64,000 nt of DNA from Bradyrhizobium sp. CCBAU 53421 (GTDB taxonomy: Bacteria > Pseudomonadota > Alphaproteobacteria > Rhizobiales > Xanthobacteraceae), in the NCBI RefSeq assembly GCF_015291625.1, contig NZ_CP030047.1, positions 3,906,001-3,970,000 on the forward strand, given 5' to 3'. A model generated the notes under the pieces. The model searched no databases. It had not been told where the DNA came from and worked only from the letters and a program-made list of their open reading frames with translations. The position numbers were made by a program, and so were the translations under genes. Shown here piece after piece: positions 53,749-62,024 of the stretch. Within the stretch, counting starts at the first letter, position 1. Every line of letters begins with the position of its first letter.

Positions 53749-55109
53749 CCGTGGCCCTCCTTGACGAGGTCGGACGAGATCGCCTGGTTGCGTTCCAGGA
53801 ACACGGTCGGCGCGCGATGGCCGATCAGCCCGCGCGGCCGCCAGATCATCAGCAGCACCATCGCGATGCCGAACACCAGCATGCGGTATTGATCGAGGCC
53901 GCGGAACAGCTCGAAGCCGCCGATCATGGTGAGCGCGGCCAGCGCGACGCCGAGCTGCGAGCCCATGCCGCCGAGCACGACGATCGCCAGCACCAGCGCC
54001 GATTCCTGGAAGGTGAAGGATTCCGGGCTGATGAAGCCCTGCCGGGTGGCGAAGAACGCGCCGGCGAAGCCGCCGAACATCGCGCCGGTCGCGAACGCAG
54101 TCAGCTTGGTGGTCGTGGTGTTGATGCCGAGCGCGCGGCAGGCGACCTCGTCCTCGCGCAGCGCCTCCCAGGCGCGGCCGATCGGCAGCCGCCGCAGCCG
54201 GATCGTCACCCAGTTGGTGAGCAGCGCCATCGCCAGGATCAGATAGAACAGGAAGACGAGGCGGTGGGTCGGCGAGAACTCGATGCCGAGCTTGGCGGCG
54301 AGCCCGTCGTCACCCGGCGTCAGCGGAATGCCGAACATGGTCGGACGGGGAATCCCCGAGACGCCGTTGGGACCGCCGGTCAGGCTTTGCCAGTTGATGA
54401 TGACGAGGCGGATGATCTCGCCGAAGGCGAGCGTCACGATCGCCAGATAATCGCCGCGCAGCCGCAGCACCGGGAAGCCGAGCAGCACGCCCCAAAATGC
54501 CGCCAGGATGCCGGCGAGCGGCAGGCAGACCCAGAACGACAATCCGAAATTGGTCGCAAGCAGCGCGTAGGAATAGGCGCCGACCGCATAGAACGCGACA
54601 TAGCCGAGGTCGAGCAGGCCGGCGAGGCCGACCACGACGTTCAGGCCCCACCCCAGCATCACATAGGTCAGCACCAGGATCGACAAATCGAGAATGTAGC
54701 GCTGATTGTAGAAGATCACCGGCACGAGGAAGGTGAACACCAGCAGCGCGGGCGCCAGCCAGCGGCCGGCGAACGACATCGCCGATTGCACCGGCTTCGG
54801 CACGATGCGGTCCTTGTCGACCGGACCCCACCATTGCCGCAGCAGCTCGATGATGATGCTGCCGCCGAACACGGTGCCGACGAGGGCGGCGAGGTCGCCG
54901 AACCGCGTCCAGTAGATCAGGCCGCCCTGCGGCCCGGCCTCGGTGCGAATGCCGATCATCAGCGAGAACAGCACCAGCGCGACCAACGCGCTGATCAGGG
55001 CTTTCTTGAGAATGAAGGCGCTGCCCGAAGGCTGCGCGGCGGGCGATGGGCGGGCTGAGGTCGCGCTCACGAAGTGCCTGTCAGACTTTTTCGACTTCGG
55101 GACGGCCAA
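53745..55109 (-). CDS. livM: Branched-chain amino-acid ABC transporter permease LivM
   Basis: A permease of up to 454 residues with about ten helices. The LivM core includes YILDLSILVLTYVMLGWGLN, VVVGLAGLLDLGYVAFYAVG, LRGDYLAIVTLAFGEIIRLV and GGMGSQLGVALAALTMIGG. The N-terminus is long and hydrophilic. The ATG at 55109 overlaps livH by 29 bases; a GTG at 55070 (VSATSARPSP) after the livH stop is an alternative start. Confidence 0.92.
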   Translation of the reverse strand: MAVPKSKKSDRHFVSATSARPSPAAQPSGSAFILKKALISALVALVLFSLMIGIRTEAGPQGGLIYWTRFGDLAALVGTVFGGSIIIELLRQWWGPVDKDRIVPKPVQSAMSFAGRWLAPALLVFTFLVPVIFYNQRYILDLSILVLTYVMLGWGLNVVVGLAGLLDLGYVAFYAVGAYSYALLATNFGLSFWVCLPLAGILAAFWGVLLGFPVLRLRGDYLAIVTLAFGEIIRLVIINWQSLTGGPNGVSGIPRPTMFGIPLTPGDDGLAAKLGIEFSPTHRLVFLFYLILAMALLTNWVTIRLRRLPIGRAWEALREDEVACRALGINTTTTKLTAFATGAMFGGFAGAFFATRQGFISPESFTFQESALVLAIVVLGGMGSQLGVALAALTMIGGFELFRGLDQYRMLVFGIAMVLLMIWRPRGLIGHRAPTVFLERNQAISSDLVKEGHG

Positions 55110-55998
55110 GCAGGCCGGTCGGCATGAAGATCAGCACCACGATCAGGATCGAGAACGCGGCGACGTCCTTGTATTCCACCGAGAAATAGGCCGACCAGAA
55201 CGTCTCGATCAGGCCGATTGCAAGCCCGCCGAGCATTGCGCCCGGCAGCGAGCCGATGCCGCCAAGCACAGCTGCGGTGAACGCCTTGATGCCGGCGACG
55301 AAGCCCATGAAGAAATCGACCAGACCGTAATACAGCAGGTACATCATGCCGGCGACGGCGGCGAGCGCGGCGCCGATCACGAAGGTCATCGAGATGGTGC
55401 GGTCGACGTCGACGCCGAGCAGTGCGGCCATGGTCTGGTCCTGCTCGCAGGCGCGCATGTCGCGGCCGAGCCGGGTGCGCGACACCAGCCAGGTGAACAG
55501 CGCCAGCAGCACGATGGTGGCGAGCACGACCATGATCTGGATGTTGGAGAGCTGCACGGCGAAGCCCTGCGAGCCTTCATGCAGCGTGTAGCCGCCGGTG
55601 ATGATCGGCGGCACCGGCTTGACGCGCGCGCCCTGCGACACCTGCGAGAAGTTGGTCAGCACGAACGACATGCCGATCGCCGACAGCATCGGCGCGAGGC
55701 GGAACGAATGCCTTAGAGGTCGATAGGCGATGCGCTCGATGGTCCAGCCATAGAGCGCGGTGATCGCCATCGAAACCAAAAGCACGATCAGCAGGATGAG
55801 GGGGATCGCGGTGAGGCCGAGCGACACCAGCACCAGGAACGAGATCAGCGCGATGAAGCCGCCGATCATGAAGATGTCGCCATGGGCGAAGTTGATCATG
55901 CCGACGATGCCGTAGACCATCGTGTAGCCGATGGCGATCAGGCCGTAGATCGAACCGAGCACGAGGCCGTTGATCAGTTGCTGGGCGAAATAATCCAT
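55081..55998 (-). CDS. livH: Branched-chain amino-acid ABC transporter permease LivH
   Basis: A 305-residue permease with eight or so helices. Family blocks are FAQQLINGLVLGSIYGLIAI, GYTMVYGIVGMINFAHGDIF, DQTMAALLGVDVDRTISMTF and KAFTAAVLGGIGSLPGAMLG. It is the first gene of livH-livM-livG-livF. The 470 bases upstream should hold the promoter. Confidence 0.94.
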   Translation of the reverse strand: MDYFAQQLINGLVLGSIYGLIAIGYTMVYGIVGMINFAHGDIFMIGGFIALISFLVLVSLGLTAIPLILLIVLLVSMAITALYGWTIERIAYRPLRHSFRLAPMLSAIGMSFVLTNFSQVSQGARVKPVPPIITGGYTLHEGSQGFAVQLSNIQIMVVLATIVLLALFTWLVSRTRLGRDMRACEQDQTMAALLGVDVDRTISMTFVIGAALAAVAGMMYLLYYGLVDFFMGFVAGIKAFTAAVLGGIGSLPGAMLGGLAIGLIETFWSAYFSVEYKDVAAFSILIVVLIFMPTGLLGRPEVEKV

Positions 55999-56013
55999 GC
56001 GCTGCCGTCAGAA

Positions 56014-56103
56014 CCTGTTCGGTTGAGAACCGAACGGGCTCTCGGTTTGATTTGGACGCGTTTTCTGCACGCGAACCGGTCTCCACTTCGCTCGAAAACG
56101 CTA
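56014..56103. repeat. Dispersed repeat (AGAGCGTTTTCGAGCGAAGTGG type), inverted copy 3
   Basis: GACGCGTTTTCTGCACGCGA, then ACTTCGCTCGAAAACGCT, is the reverse complement of the element at 34863 and 61250. The neighbouring hairpin GTTCGGTTGAGAACCGAAC corresponds to the second module of copy 2. Confidence 0.75.
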
Positions 56104-56403
56104 CGTCGCGGGTGACGCGGCGAGGGCCCCGGCAGCCTGGTCCGTCGCGTCGCGGTATTTTCTAACAGCGGAACCCCGGCGGCGGCAACAGCGTGGCAGC
56201 AGCAGAAAGGGCTTGTACATAACTACTTTGGCGGGTGCGGTTCCGATGTCACAGGGTCGACACGTCATTGCCTTGCAATGATCACGCTGGAACCCGTGTT
56301 GGCCGAGCCATGGCGGTGGTCAGAAGCCCCGGGGAGCAGCAGAGCCCGGCTGGCAGGTCGGAAGCCGGATCCGGAGCGCTAATTCCGGGCAATTGAGCAG
56401 ATG

Positions 56404-56437
56404 CAACAAAAAGGTCTCGCCGAACGACGAGGCCCTT
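56404..56437 (-). terminator. Rho-independent terminator of the glycosyltransferase-like gene
   Basis: AAAAAGGTCTCG and CGAGGCCCTTTT flank CCGAACGA with one mismatch. On the minus strand the stem ends in CCTTTTTG. It lies about 30 bases past the stop. Confidence 0.75.
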
Positions 56438-56466
56438 TTGTCAGCTCATTTGTTTCTGTTTTCTGT

Positions 56467-57225
56467 TCAGGCCAACTGATCGGCGAAGCGGCCGCGGAAG
56501 GCGTACGAACCGAAATGCGTGAGCTCGCTTCGCAGGTCGAGCCAGATTTCGCCGCCGAGGTCGATCCAGCGCCGGCAGAATGCATAGTCTTCGGACAGAT
56601 ACTCGCCGGTCTTCTTGTCGATCATGCATTCAAACAGCGAAACACGGTCGAGGTCGGCGCGAACCAGATCGCCGGTGTTCAAGTCGTTGGTCTTGTGGTT
56701 CGCCCGATATTTCAGTTCGGGGTGGGCGTCGCACAGCCTGACGAGGGCGGATCGTTTCATCATCAGGAAGCCGGTTCCGGCATATCGGACCTTGGCGAAG
56801 CCGTCGCCGCGAGCCGTGATCTGATCACCTTCCCATGTGACGACATAGTCCAGCGAGGATGACGCGAGGTTGTTGCGCTTGGCGTCCGCGGCCCGCTGCA
56901 CCTTTTCCCAATCGATGTGCTTGAGCGGGTAGGCCGCGGCCGAAACCTCGGCGCCGCAATCCAATAGCCGGAACACGGACTCGGGTTCGAACCCGATATC
57001 GGCATCGATGAACAGGAGATGGCTGGCGCCGGATGCAAGGAACTGGTGGGCCAGCTCGTTCCGGGCCCGGACGATCAGCGATTCGTTGCCGATCAAATAG
57101 AACTGGACATCGATGCCCCGGGCAGTGGCCACAGCCTGCAACTTCAGGGCGGACAACACATAGGCCATCTTCAGATCGCCGCCGAAGCAGGGCGTTGCGA
57201 CGAAAATGCGGGTTCTTTCGGTCAT
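56467..57225 (-). CDS. Glycosyltransferase-like protein (GT-A fold, Anp1-type)
   Basis: A 252-residue cytosolic protein. The start MTERTRIFVATPCFGG at 57225 follows AAAGGGGG. A GT-A-like nucleotide-sugar domain is indicated by the DxD motif in HLLFIDADIGFEPESVFRLL, and by RYAGTGFLMMKRSALVRLCD and YLSEDYAFCRRW (a second acidic motif). It resembles bacterial Anp1/MNN9-like or family 2 transferases. Donor and acceptor are unknown, and no polysaccharide genes lie nearby. Confidence 0.72.
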   Translation of the reverse strand: MTERTRIFVATPCFGGDLKMAYVLSALKLQAVATARGIDVQFYLIGNESLIVRARNELAHQFLASGASHLLFIDADIGFEPESVFRLLDCGAEVSAAAYPLKHIDWEKVQRAADAKRNNLASSSLDYVVTWEGDQITARGDGFAKVRYAGTGFLMMKRSALVRLCDAHPELKYRANHKTNDLNTGDLVRADLDRVSLFECMIDKKTGEYLSEDYAFCRRWIDLGGEIWLDLRSELTHFGSYAFRGRFADQLA

Positions 57226-57406
57226 TTTACCCCCTTTGTCCCGGCCGGCGCAGGTGCTGGCCTGGCCCGGTCGCGTCAATCCGGAACCATCGCACCGCGC
57301 TTAACCTTAACAAAGGGTTTAAATTGCTGCCGGCAATTGATCGGCGTTACCTGGCAGGCCGAACCGTCGCCGCTCCAAATGGCGCGGGGAAACACGGGAA
57401 GCGGCA

Positions 57407-57949
57407 ATGTCGAACAACTGGCGGATCAGCTCCTTCAACGGCGCGCTGCTTGCGGCCTATTTCATTCCGGTCTGGGCCATCATTGCGCTCAGCATCATGG
57501 TGTCGCCGATCCACGGCCTCTATGAGCGGCCGAGCGTGTCGATCGCGCTCTATGCCAGCGACTATCTCCACCTCGGCAAGATGGCGACGGTGCGGCTGGC
57601 ATGGCTGCTGGCACTGGCCCGGATCACCGTGGTGGCGTTCTTCGCGGTCTTCCTTGCGATGGCCGCGTTCTCGCCGCTCCGCAAGACCAGCAGCGGCGCC
57701 GACGAGGCGCTGGCGGTGGCGCTCTGCCTCGGCAGCGTGCTGAGCTTCGCCAGCATGATGATGGCGTCCAGGGTCGGCGAGATCGAAGCGTTGCGCATGC
57801 ATGCGGCCGAGCTCCTGATGCTGCTCGGCACCGCGATCGTGATGCTGTTCGAGACCGCGCCGAAGCGAGCCGCCGAGTCGTCCGCCGCCAAGGCACCTGC
57901 CGCCGAGACGGGCGGCGCGGCAAGCGGACTATCCCTTCAGCAGCCCTAG
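57407..57949 (+). CDS. Membrane protein of unknown function
   Basis: A 180-residue protein with about four helices: ALLAAYFIPVWAIIALSIMV, MATVRLAWLLALARITVVAF, ALAVALCLGSVLSFASMMMA and HAAELLMLLGTAIVMLFE. An Ala-rich hydrophilic tail of 30 residues follows. No family is recognised. Its 3' end overlaps the pcaC gene on the other strand by 21 bases. Confidence 0.75.
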   Translation: MSNNWRISSFNGALLAAYFIPVWAIIALSIMVSPIHGLYERPSVSIALYASDYLHLGKMATVRLAWLLALARITVVAFFAVFLAMAAFSPLRKTSSGADEALAVALCLGSVLSFASMMMASRVGEIEALRMHAAELLMLLGTAIVMLFETAPKRAAESSAAKAPAAETGGAASGLSLQQP

Positions 57950-58321
57950 CTCGGCGATAATCGCGCCGGCTTCCTTGACGGCGTGATTGGCCGCGGGCAC
58001 GCCGCAATAGATCGCCTGCTGCAGCAGGATCTCCTTGATGTCCTCGGGCGTGAAGCCGCCTTCGCTGAGGGCCGCGCGCACGTGCAGGCGGAATTCATCC
58101 CACTGGCCGAGCGCGACCATGGTGCCGATCACGAGCACGCGGCGCGTGCGGTGGTCGAAATGCGGCCGGGTCCAGATGTCGCCCCACGCGTAGCGCGTGA
58201 TCAGGTCCTGGAAGTCGGTGTTGAACGCGTTGCGGTTCTTGATCGACTTGTCGACCCATTCATTGCCGAGCACCTTGCGGCGCTGCGTCATGCCGTCGTC
58301 ACGGCGCTGATTGTCGTCCAT
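57929..58321 (-). CDS. pcaC: 4-carboxymuconolactone decarboxylase
   Basis: A 130-residue AhpD-fold enzyme that decarboxylates 4-carboxymuconolactone to the enol-lactone. Conserved blocks are RRKVLGNEWVDKS, FQDLITRYAWGDIWTRPHFD, RRVLVIGTMVALGQWDEFRL and ILLQQAIYCGVPAANHA. A palindromic repeat separates it from pcaD by 111 bases on the same strand. Confidence 0.95.
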   Translation of the reverse strand: MDDNQRRDDGMTQRRKVLGNEWVDKSIKNRNAFNTDFQDLITRYAWGDIWTRPHFDHRTRRVLVIGTMVALGQWDEFRLHVRAALSEGGFTPEDIKEILLQQAIYCGVPAANHAVKEAGAIIAELGLLKG

Positions 58322-58333
58322 TGATGTCTCCTC

Positions 58334-58418
58334 CCGTCATTGCGAGCAAAGCGAAGCAATCCATTTCACCGCTTGCGGAGGCATGGATTGCTTCGTCGCT
58401 GTGCTCCTCGCAATGACG
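58334..58418. repeat. Palindrome GTCATTGCGAGCAAAGCGAAGCAATCCA between pcaD and pcaC
   Basis: The left arm GTCATTGCGAGCAAAGCGAA and right arm GCTTCGTCGCTGTGCTCCTC, then GCAATGAC, are inverted around CACCGCTTGCGGAGG. It matches the copy at 28305-28391. It lies inside the pca operon, so it is transcribed and could fold in the mRNA. Confidence 0.8.
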
Positions 58419-58432
58419 CGCGTGGTTGTGGA

Positions 58433-59215
58433 TTAACGTTGCGTCAGGAAGCCGACCACGGCTTCGGTGAAGGCGTGCGATTGCTCGACATTGGAGATGT
58501 GCGCGGCATCGAGCAGGGTCATGCTGGCGCCGGGAATGCCGCTGCGGATCATTTCGCCCGCCGACACCGGCGTCGCCATGTCCTGCTTTCCTGCGATCAC
58601 AAGGGTCGGGCTCTTGATTCGGGGCAGCAGCGCGCGCTGGTCGAGCGTCGACAGCGCTTCGCAGCAGGCGAGATAGCCCTCGACCGGCGAGGCCAGCAGC
58701 ATCGCCTTCATGCGTGCTGCGGTCTCCGGCTCGCGCTCGCGGAAGTCGGCGGTCAGCCAGCCCGCGATCACGGTATCGGCGACCGCTGCGATGCCGCCTT
58801 GCTTCACCGCCTTGATGCGGTTCAGCCAGTTGGTCGGATCGGGATAGTAGCAGGCGGTGTTGGCGAGGATGATCTTGCCGAATCTTTCCGGGGCATTCGC
58901 TCCCAGCCACTGTCCGACCATGCCGCCCATCGACAGGCCACACCAATGCACCTTCTCGATGTTGAGGTCGTCGAGGATCGCGAGCACATCGCGGCCGAAG
59001 CGCTCCATCGAGTAGGGGCCGGCCGGCACGCCGGACTTGCCGTGGCCGCGACGGTCGTAGCGGATGACGCGGAACAGCTGCGTCAGCGACCGCATCTGCG
59101 GCTCCCACATCTGCAAGGTGCAGCCGAGCGAGTTCGACAGCATCAGGGTCGGTCCGCCGTCGCGACCGTCCACCTGGACGTTGAGCAGGCATCCGTCGGC
59201 GTTGATCATCGGCAT
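58433..59215 (-). CDS. pcaD: 3-oxoadipate enol-lactonase
   Basis: A 260-residue alpha/beta hydrolase that opens the enol-lactone to 3-oxoadipate. The nucleophile elbow is HWCGLSMGGMVGQWLG (Ser), with an Asp near VIAGKQDMATPVS and the His in LDAAHISNVEQ. The opening LMLSNSLGCTLQMWEPQ is typical of PcaD. It starts 24 bases after pcaB. Confidence 0.95.
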   Translation of the reverse strand: MPMINADGCLLNVQVDGRDGGPTLMLSNSLGCTLQMWEPQMRSLTQLFRVIRYDRRGHGKSGVPAGPYSMERFGRDVLAILDDLNIEKVHWCGLSMGGMVGQWLGANAPERFGKIILANTACYYPDPTNWLNRIKAVKQGGIAAVADTVIAGWLTADFREREPETAARMKAMLLASPVEGYLACCEALSTLDQRALLPRIKSPTLVIAGKQDMATPVSAGEMIRSGIPGASMTLLDAAHISNVEQSHAFTEAVVGFLTQR

Positions 59216-59239
59216 CGTCTTGTCCCTCTCGTCATCCCG

Positions 59240-60595
59240 CTACTTGTCATCCAGTGAAGCCAGCAAACGGTCGATCAGCGCCTGCGACGCGCCCTGATAG
59301 GCCATCGGCTCGAACAGCTCGGCGATCTTGTTGGCGTCGAGATGCGCGGTGACCTTTGCGTCCGCCGACAGCACGTCGCGCAGATGCTTCTTCTCCGCGA
59401 CGGCTTTCTTGCTGGCGGCTTCGATCAGATGATGGGCATCGCTCTTGCCGATTGTTTCGGCCAGCGCAAAGGTGATGGCCTCCGCCATGATCAACCCATG
59501 TGTCGCATCGAGATTGACGCGCATCCGTGCCGCATCGACCTCGAGCCCCTCGGCGAGATCGACTGTTGCGGCAAGCGCGCCCGAGGTCACCAGCATCAGG
59601 CCCGGCAAGGTCGGCCATTCGGCATGCCATGGACCGGCGCTGCGCTCATGGTCCTGCACCTGCGCGGCGAAGATCGTCGCAGCGAGGTTCGGCGCCATGG
59701 TCGCAGCCCCCAGCGCGCTCGCGGCGGCGACGGGGTTGCGCTTGTGCGGCATGGTCGAGGAGCCGCCGCGGCCGGCGCCCGCGGGCTCGAAGGCTTCGCC
59801 GACATCGGTCTGCATCATCAATGAAACGTCACGCGCGATCTTGCCGCAGCTGCCGGCGAGGATCGCGAACGCGGAAGCGGCCTCCGCGATGCGGTCGCGG
59901 TGGGTGTGCCAGGGCGCCTCCGGCAGCGGCAGGTCCAGCTCTTTCGCGAGTGCCTCCGCGACCGCGAGGCCCTTGTCGCCGAGCGCGGCGAGCGTGCCGG
60001 CGGCGCCGCCGAATTGCAGGGCCAGCGTCCCGTGGCGCAGGCGCAGCAAGCGCTTGCGGGAGCGGTGCAGGGCCGCGGCATATTCGGCGAGCTTCAGGCC
60101 GAACGGCATCGGCAGCGCGTGCTGCAGCCAGGTCCGCGCCACCACCGCGGTGTCGCGATGGGCGCGGGCAAGGCCGGCAAAGCCGGCGACGGCGCGGTCG
60201 AGGTCGGCCAGCAGCGCATCGATGCCGGCGCGCAACGACAGCATGGTCGCGGTGTCGATGACGTCCTGGCTGGTCGCGCCCCAATGCACATAGCGCGCCG
60301 CCTCGGCATCCTTTTTGGCGACATTGGCGGTCAGGGTCCTCACCAGCGGGATCGCCAGATTGCCCGATCGCGTCGCGGCATCGGCCAGCGCGGCGAGGTC
60401 GAATGATTCGGCTTTGCAGGCAGCGGCAATCGGTCCCGCGCTGGCGGCGGGAACGACGCCGCAGGCCACCTCGGCGCGGGCCAGCGCGGCCTCGAAATCC
60501 AGCATGTTTTGCAGGGTGGCGGCGTCGTCGCACACCGCGCGCATCGCGGCGCTCGACAGCATCGGCGCAAGCAGGGGTGAGAGGGCTGTGCTCAT
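59240..60595 (-). CDS. pcaB: 3-carboxy-cis,cis-muconate cycloisomerase
   Basis: A 451-residue fumarase-superfamily enzyme converting 3-carboxymuconate to 4-carboxymuconolactone. The start MSTALSPLLAPML at 60595 fits family length. The signature is GGSSTMPHKRNPVAAASALG; VHWGATSQDVIDTA is the other conserved active-site segment. It heads pcaB-pcaD-pcaC, the protocatechuate branch. pcaHG, pcaIJ and the regulator pcaQ are not in the window. Confidence 0.95.
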   Translation of the reverse strand: MSTALSPLLAPMLSSAAMRAVCDDAATLQNMLDFEAALARAEVACGVVPAASAGPIAAACKAESFDLAALADAATRSGNLAIPLVRTLTANVAKKDAEAARYVHWGATSQDVIDTATMLSLRAGIDALLADLDRAVAGFAGLARAHRDTAVVARTWLQHALPMPFGLKLAEYAAALHRSRKRLLRLRHGTLALQFGGAAGTLAALGDKGLAVAEALAKELDLPLPEAPWHTHRDRIAEAASAFAILAGSCGKIARDVSLMMQTDVGEAFEPAGAGRGGSSTMPHKRNPVAAASALGAATMAPNLAATIFAAQVQDHERSAGPWHAEWPTLPGLMLVTSGALAATVDLAEGLEVDAARMRVNLDATHGLIMAEAITFALAETIGKSDAHHLIEAASKKAVAEKKHLRDVLSADAKVTAHLDANKIAELFEPMAYQGASQALIDRLLASLDDK

Positions 60596-60804
60596 GGCGC
60601 GCGACCTAACCACTCCTGCGCGTCGCTGCCAATGCCCTGCGTTGCCGTCATATTCAGCAAGCGGATTGCGCGATTTCGTGAACAGCGGACACGTCTTGCT
60701 GCGCTGCGAATATGCATCGCTCATCCTCCGAAGGTGCCCTTTCCTTTGCGCGCCGGCTGCTTTACTTGGGGGAAAAGGTTTCTTGCGACCAAAGGAGGTC
60801 CACC

Positions 60805-61251
60805 ATGGCCATGACGATGACCGGCGAAGTCCAGCTTGCGGCGCCGCGCCAGGCTGTGTGGGACAAGCTCAACGATCCCGAGGTGCTCAAGGCCTGCATC
60901 CCCGGCTGCGAAGAGCTGGAGAAGACCGACGAGGGTGGCTTCCGCGCCACCGCCAAGATGAAGGTCGGCCCGGTCTCCGCCCGCTTCAAGGGCAAGGTCA
61001 TGTTGAGCGATCTCGACCCGCCGAACGGCTACAAGATCTCGGGCGAAGGCGAGGGTGGCGTGGCCGGCTTTGCCAAGGGCGGCGCCACCGTGGGCCTCGC
61101 CGACAAGGATGGCGGCACGCTTCTGAGCTACAATGTGGAGGCGCAGATCGGCGGCAAGCTCGCCCAGCTCGGCCAGCGCCTGATCAACGGCGCCGCCAAG
61201 AAGCTGGCCGATGAATTCTTTGCAAATTTCGCCAAGGCGGTGCAGGGTTAG
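60805..61251 (+). CDS. coxG: Carbon monoxide dehydrogenase subunit G (CoxG, SRPBCC fold)
   Basis: A 148-residue CoxG-family protein; in Oligotropha CoxG anchors CO dehydrogenase to the membrane. The start MAMTMTGEVQLAAPRQAVWD at 60805 follows an ideal AAAGGAGGT. CIPGCEELEK, TAKMKVGPVSARFKGKVMLS and SGEGEGGVAGFAKGGA are family blocks. Its TAG stop overlaps a repeat element. It is the first of the cox genes here. Confidence 0.92.
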   Translation: MAMTMTGEVQLAAPRQAVWDKLNDPEVLKACIPGCEELEKTDEGGFRATAKMKVGPVSARFKGKVMLSDLDPPNGYKISGEGEGGVAGFAKGGATVGLADKDGGTLLSYNVEAQIGGKLAQLGQRLINGAAKKLADEFFANFAKAVQG

Positions 61252-61313
61252 AGCGTTTTCGAGCGAAGTGGACACCCGGTTCGCGTGAAGAAAACGCGTC
61301 AAAACTAAAGTCT
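61249..61313. repeat. Dispersed repeat (AGAGCGTTTTCGAGCGAAGTGG type), copy 4
   Basis: TAGAGCGTTTTCGAGCGAAG, then GGTTCGCGTGAAGAAAACGC, begins at the coxG stop codon. It lies in the 230-base gap between coxG and coxS. Confidence 0.8.
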
Positions 61314-61482
61314 ATCCTGCTGACGGGCCGGATCACTTCAGGCCCGCCGTGCCTTGCCGTTATGTCATGGATGGGTGGCTCGAAAGGTTGCCCATCGCGG
61401 GGCGCGCCCATAATATGCCGTCTGGAATGATTTTAAACCGCCTGCTTCGCCGATATGCGGTGGGGCAGATAAGAGAGTGCTG

Positions 61483-61968
61483 ATGGCCAAGATTTCAATG
61501 ATCGTGAACGGCAACCCCGTTAACGCGAACGTCGACCCCCGTACCCTTCTGGTCCAGTTTCTGCGCGAAAACCTGCGGCTGACGGGTACCCATGTCGGCT
61601 GCGACACCTCGCAGTGCGGCGCCTGCGTCGTGCACCTGGACGGCAAGGCGGTGAAGTCCTGCACGACGCTTGCGGTGATGGCCGACGGTCATGAGGTCAA
61701 GACCATCGAGGGGTTGGCGGCCGATGGCGCGCCGCTGCATCCGATGCAGGAGGCCTTCCGCGAGCATCACGGCCTGCAGTGCGGCTTCTGCACGCCGGGC
61801 ATGATCATGACCGCGGTCGACCTGGTCCATCGCAAGGGCCACGACCTCTCCGACGAGGTGATCCGCGAGGAGCTGGAAGGCAATCTGTGCCGCTGCACCG
61901 GCTACCAGAACATCGTCGCTTCGATCGCCGCCGGCGCCAAGGCGATGGCCAAATCGGATCTGGCTTAA
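61483..61968 (+). CDS. coxS: Carbon monoxide dehydrogenase-type small subunit (two [2Fe-2S] clusters)
   Basis: A 161-residue iron-sulfur subunit of the molybdenum hydroxylase family. It passes electrons between the Mo and FAD subunits. The plant-type cluster uses Cys40, 45, 48 and 60 ([16 protein letters not shown]); the second uses Cys100, 103, 136 and 138 ([18 protein letters not shown]). A GTG at 61477 is an alternative start. coxM follows after only 56 bases, with no large subunit gene between. Confidence 0.93.
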   Translation: MAKISMIVNGNPVNANVDPRTLLVQFLRENLRLTGTHVGCDTSQCGACVVHLDGKAVKSCTTLAVMADGHEVKTIEGLAADGAPLHPMQEAFREHHGLQCGFCTPGMIMTAVDLVHRKGHDLSDEVIREELEGNLCRCTGYQNIVASIAAGAKAMAKSDLA

Positions 61969-62024
61969 CAAGCCGGACCTCGCCTAGTCAGCAATTCATC
62001 GCGACAAGCGATCAGGACATTCCA

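Larger units (their letters stand above)
55999..56466. other. liv promoter region with an inverted repeat copy
   Basis: 468 bases without a gene. A hairpin GTTCGGTT/AACCGAAC (56017-56035) stands just upstream of livH. The dispersed repeat core, inverted, covers about 56054-56102. The rest (56104-56400) shows no recognised gene; short frames lack ribosome sites. The terminator of the next minus-strand gene is at its right end. Confidence 0.6.

Noticed and set aside
61969..62024. A hidden coxL gene between coxS and coxM
   Set aside because: Only 56 bases are available; the large subunit needs about 2.3 kb and no fragment of it was found in the window.
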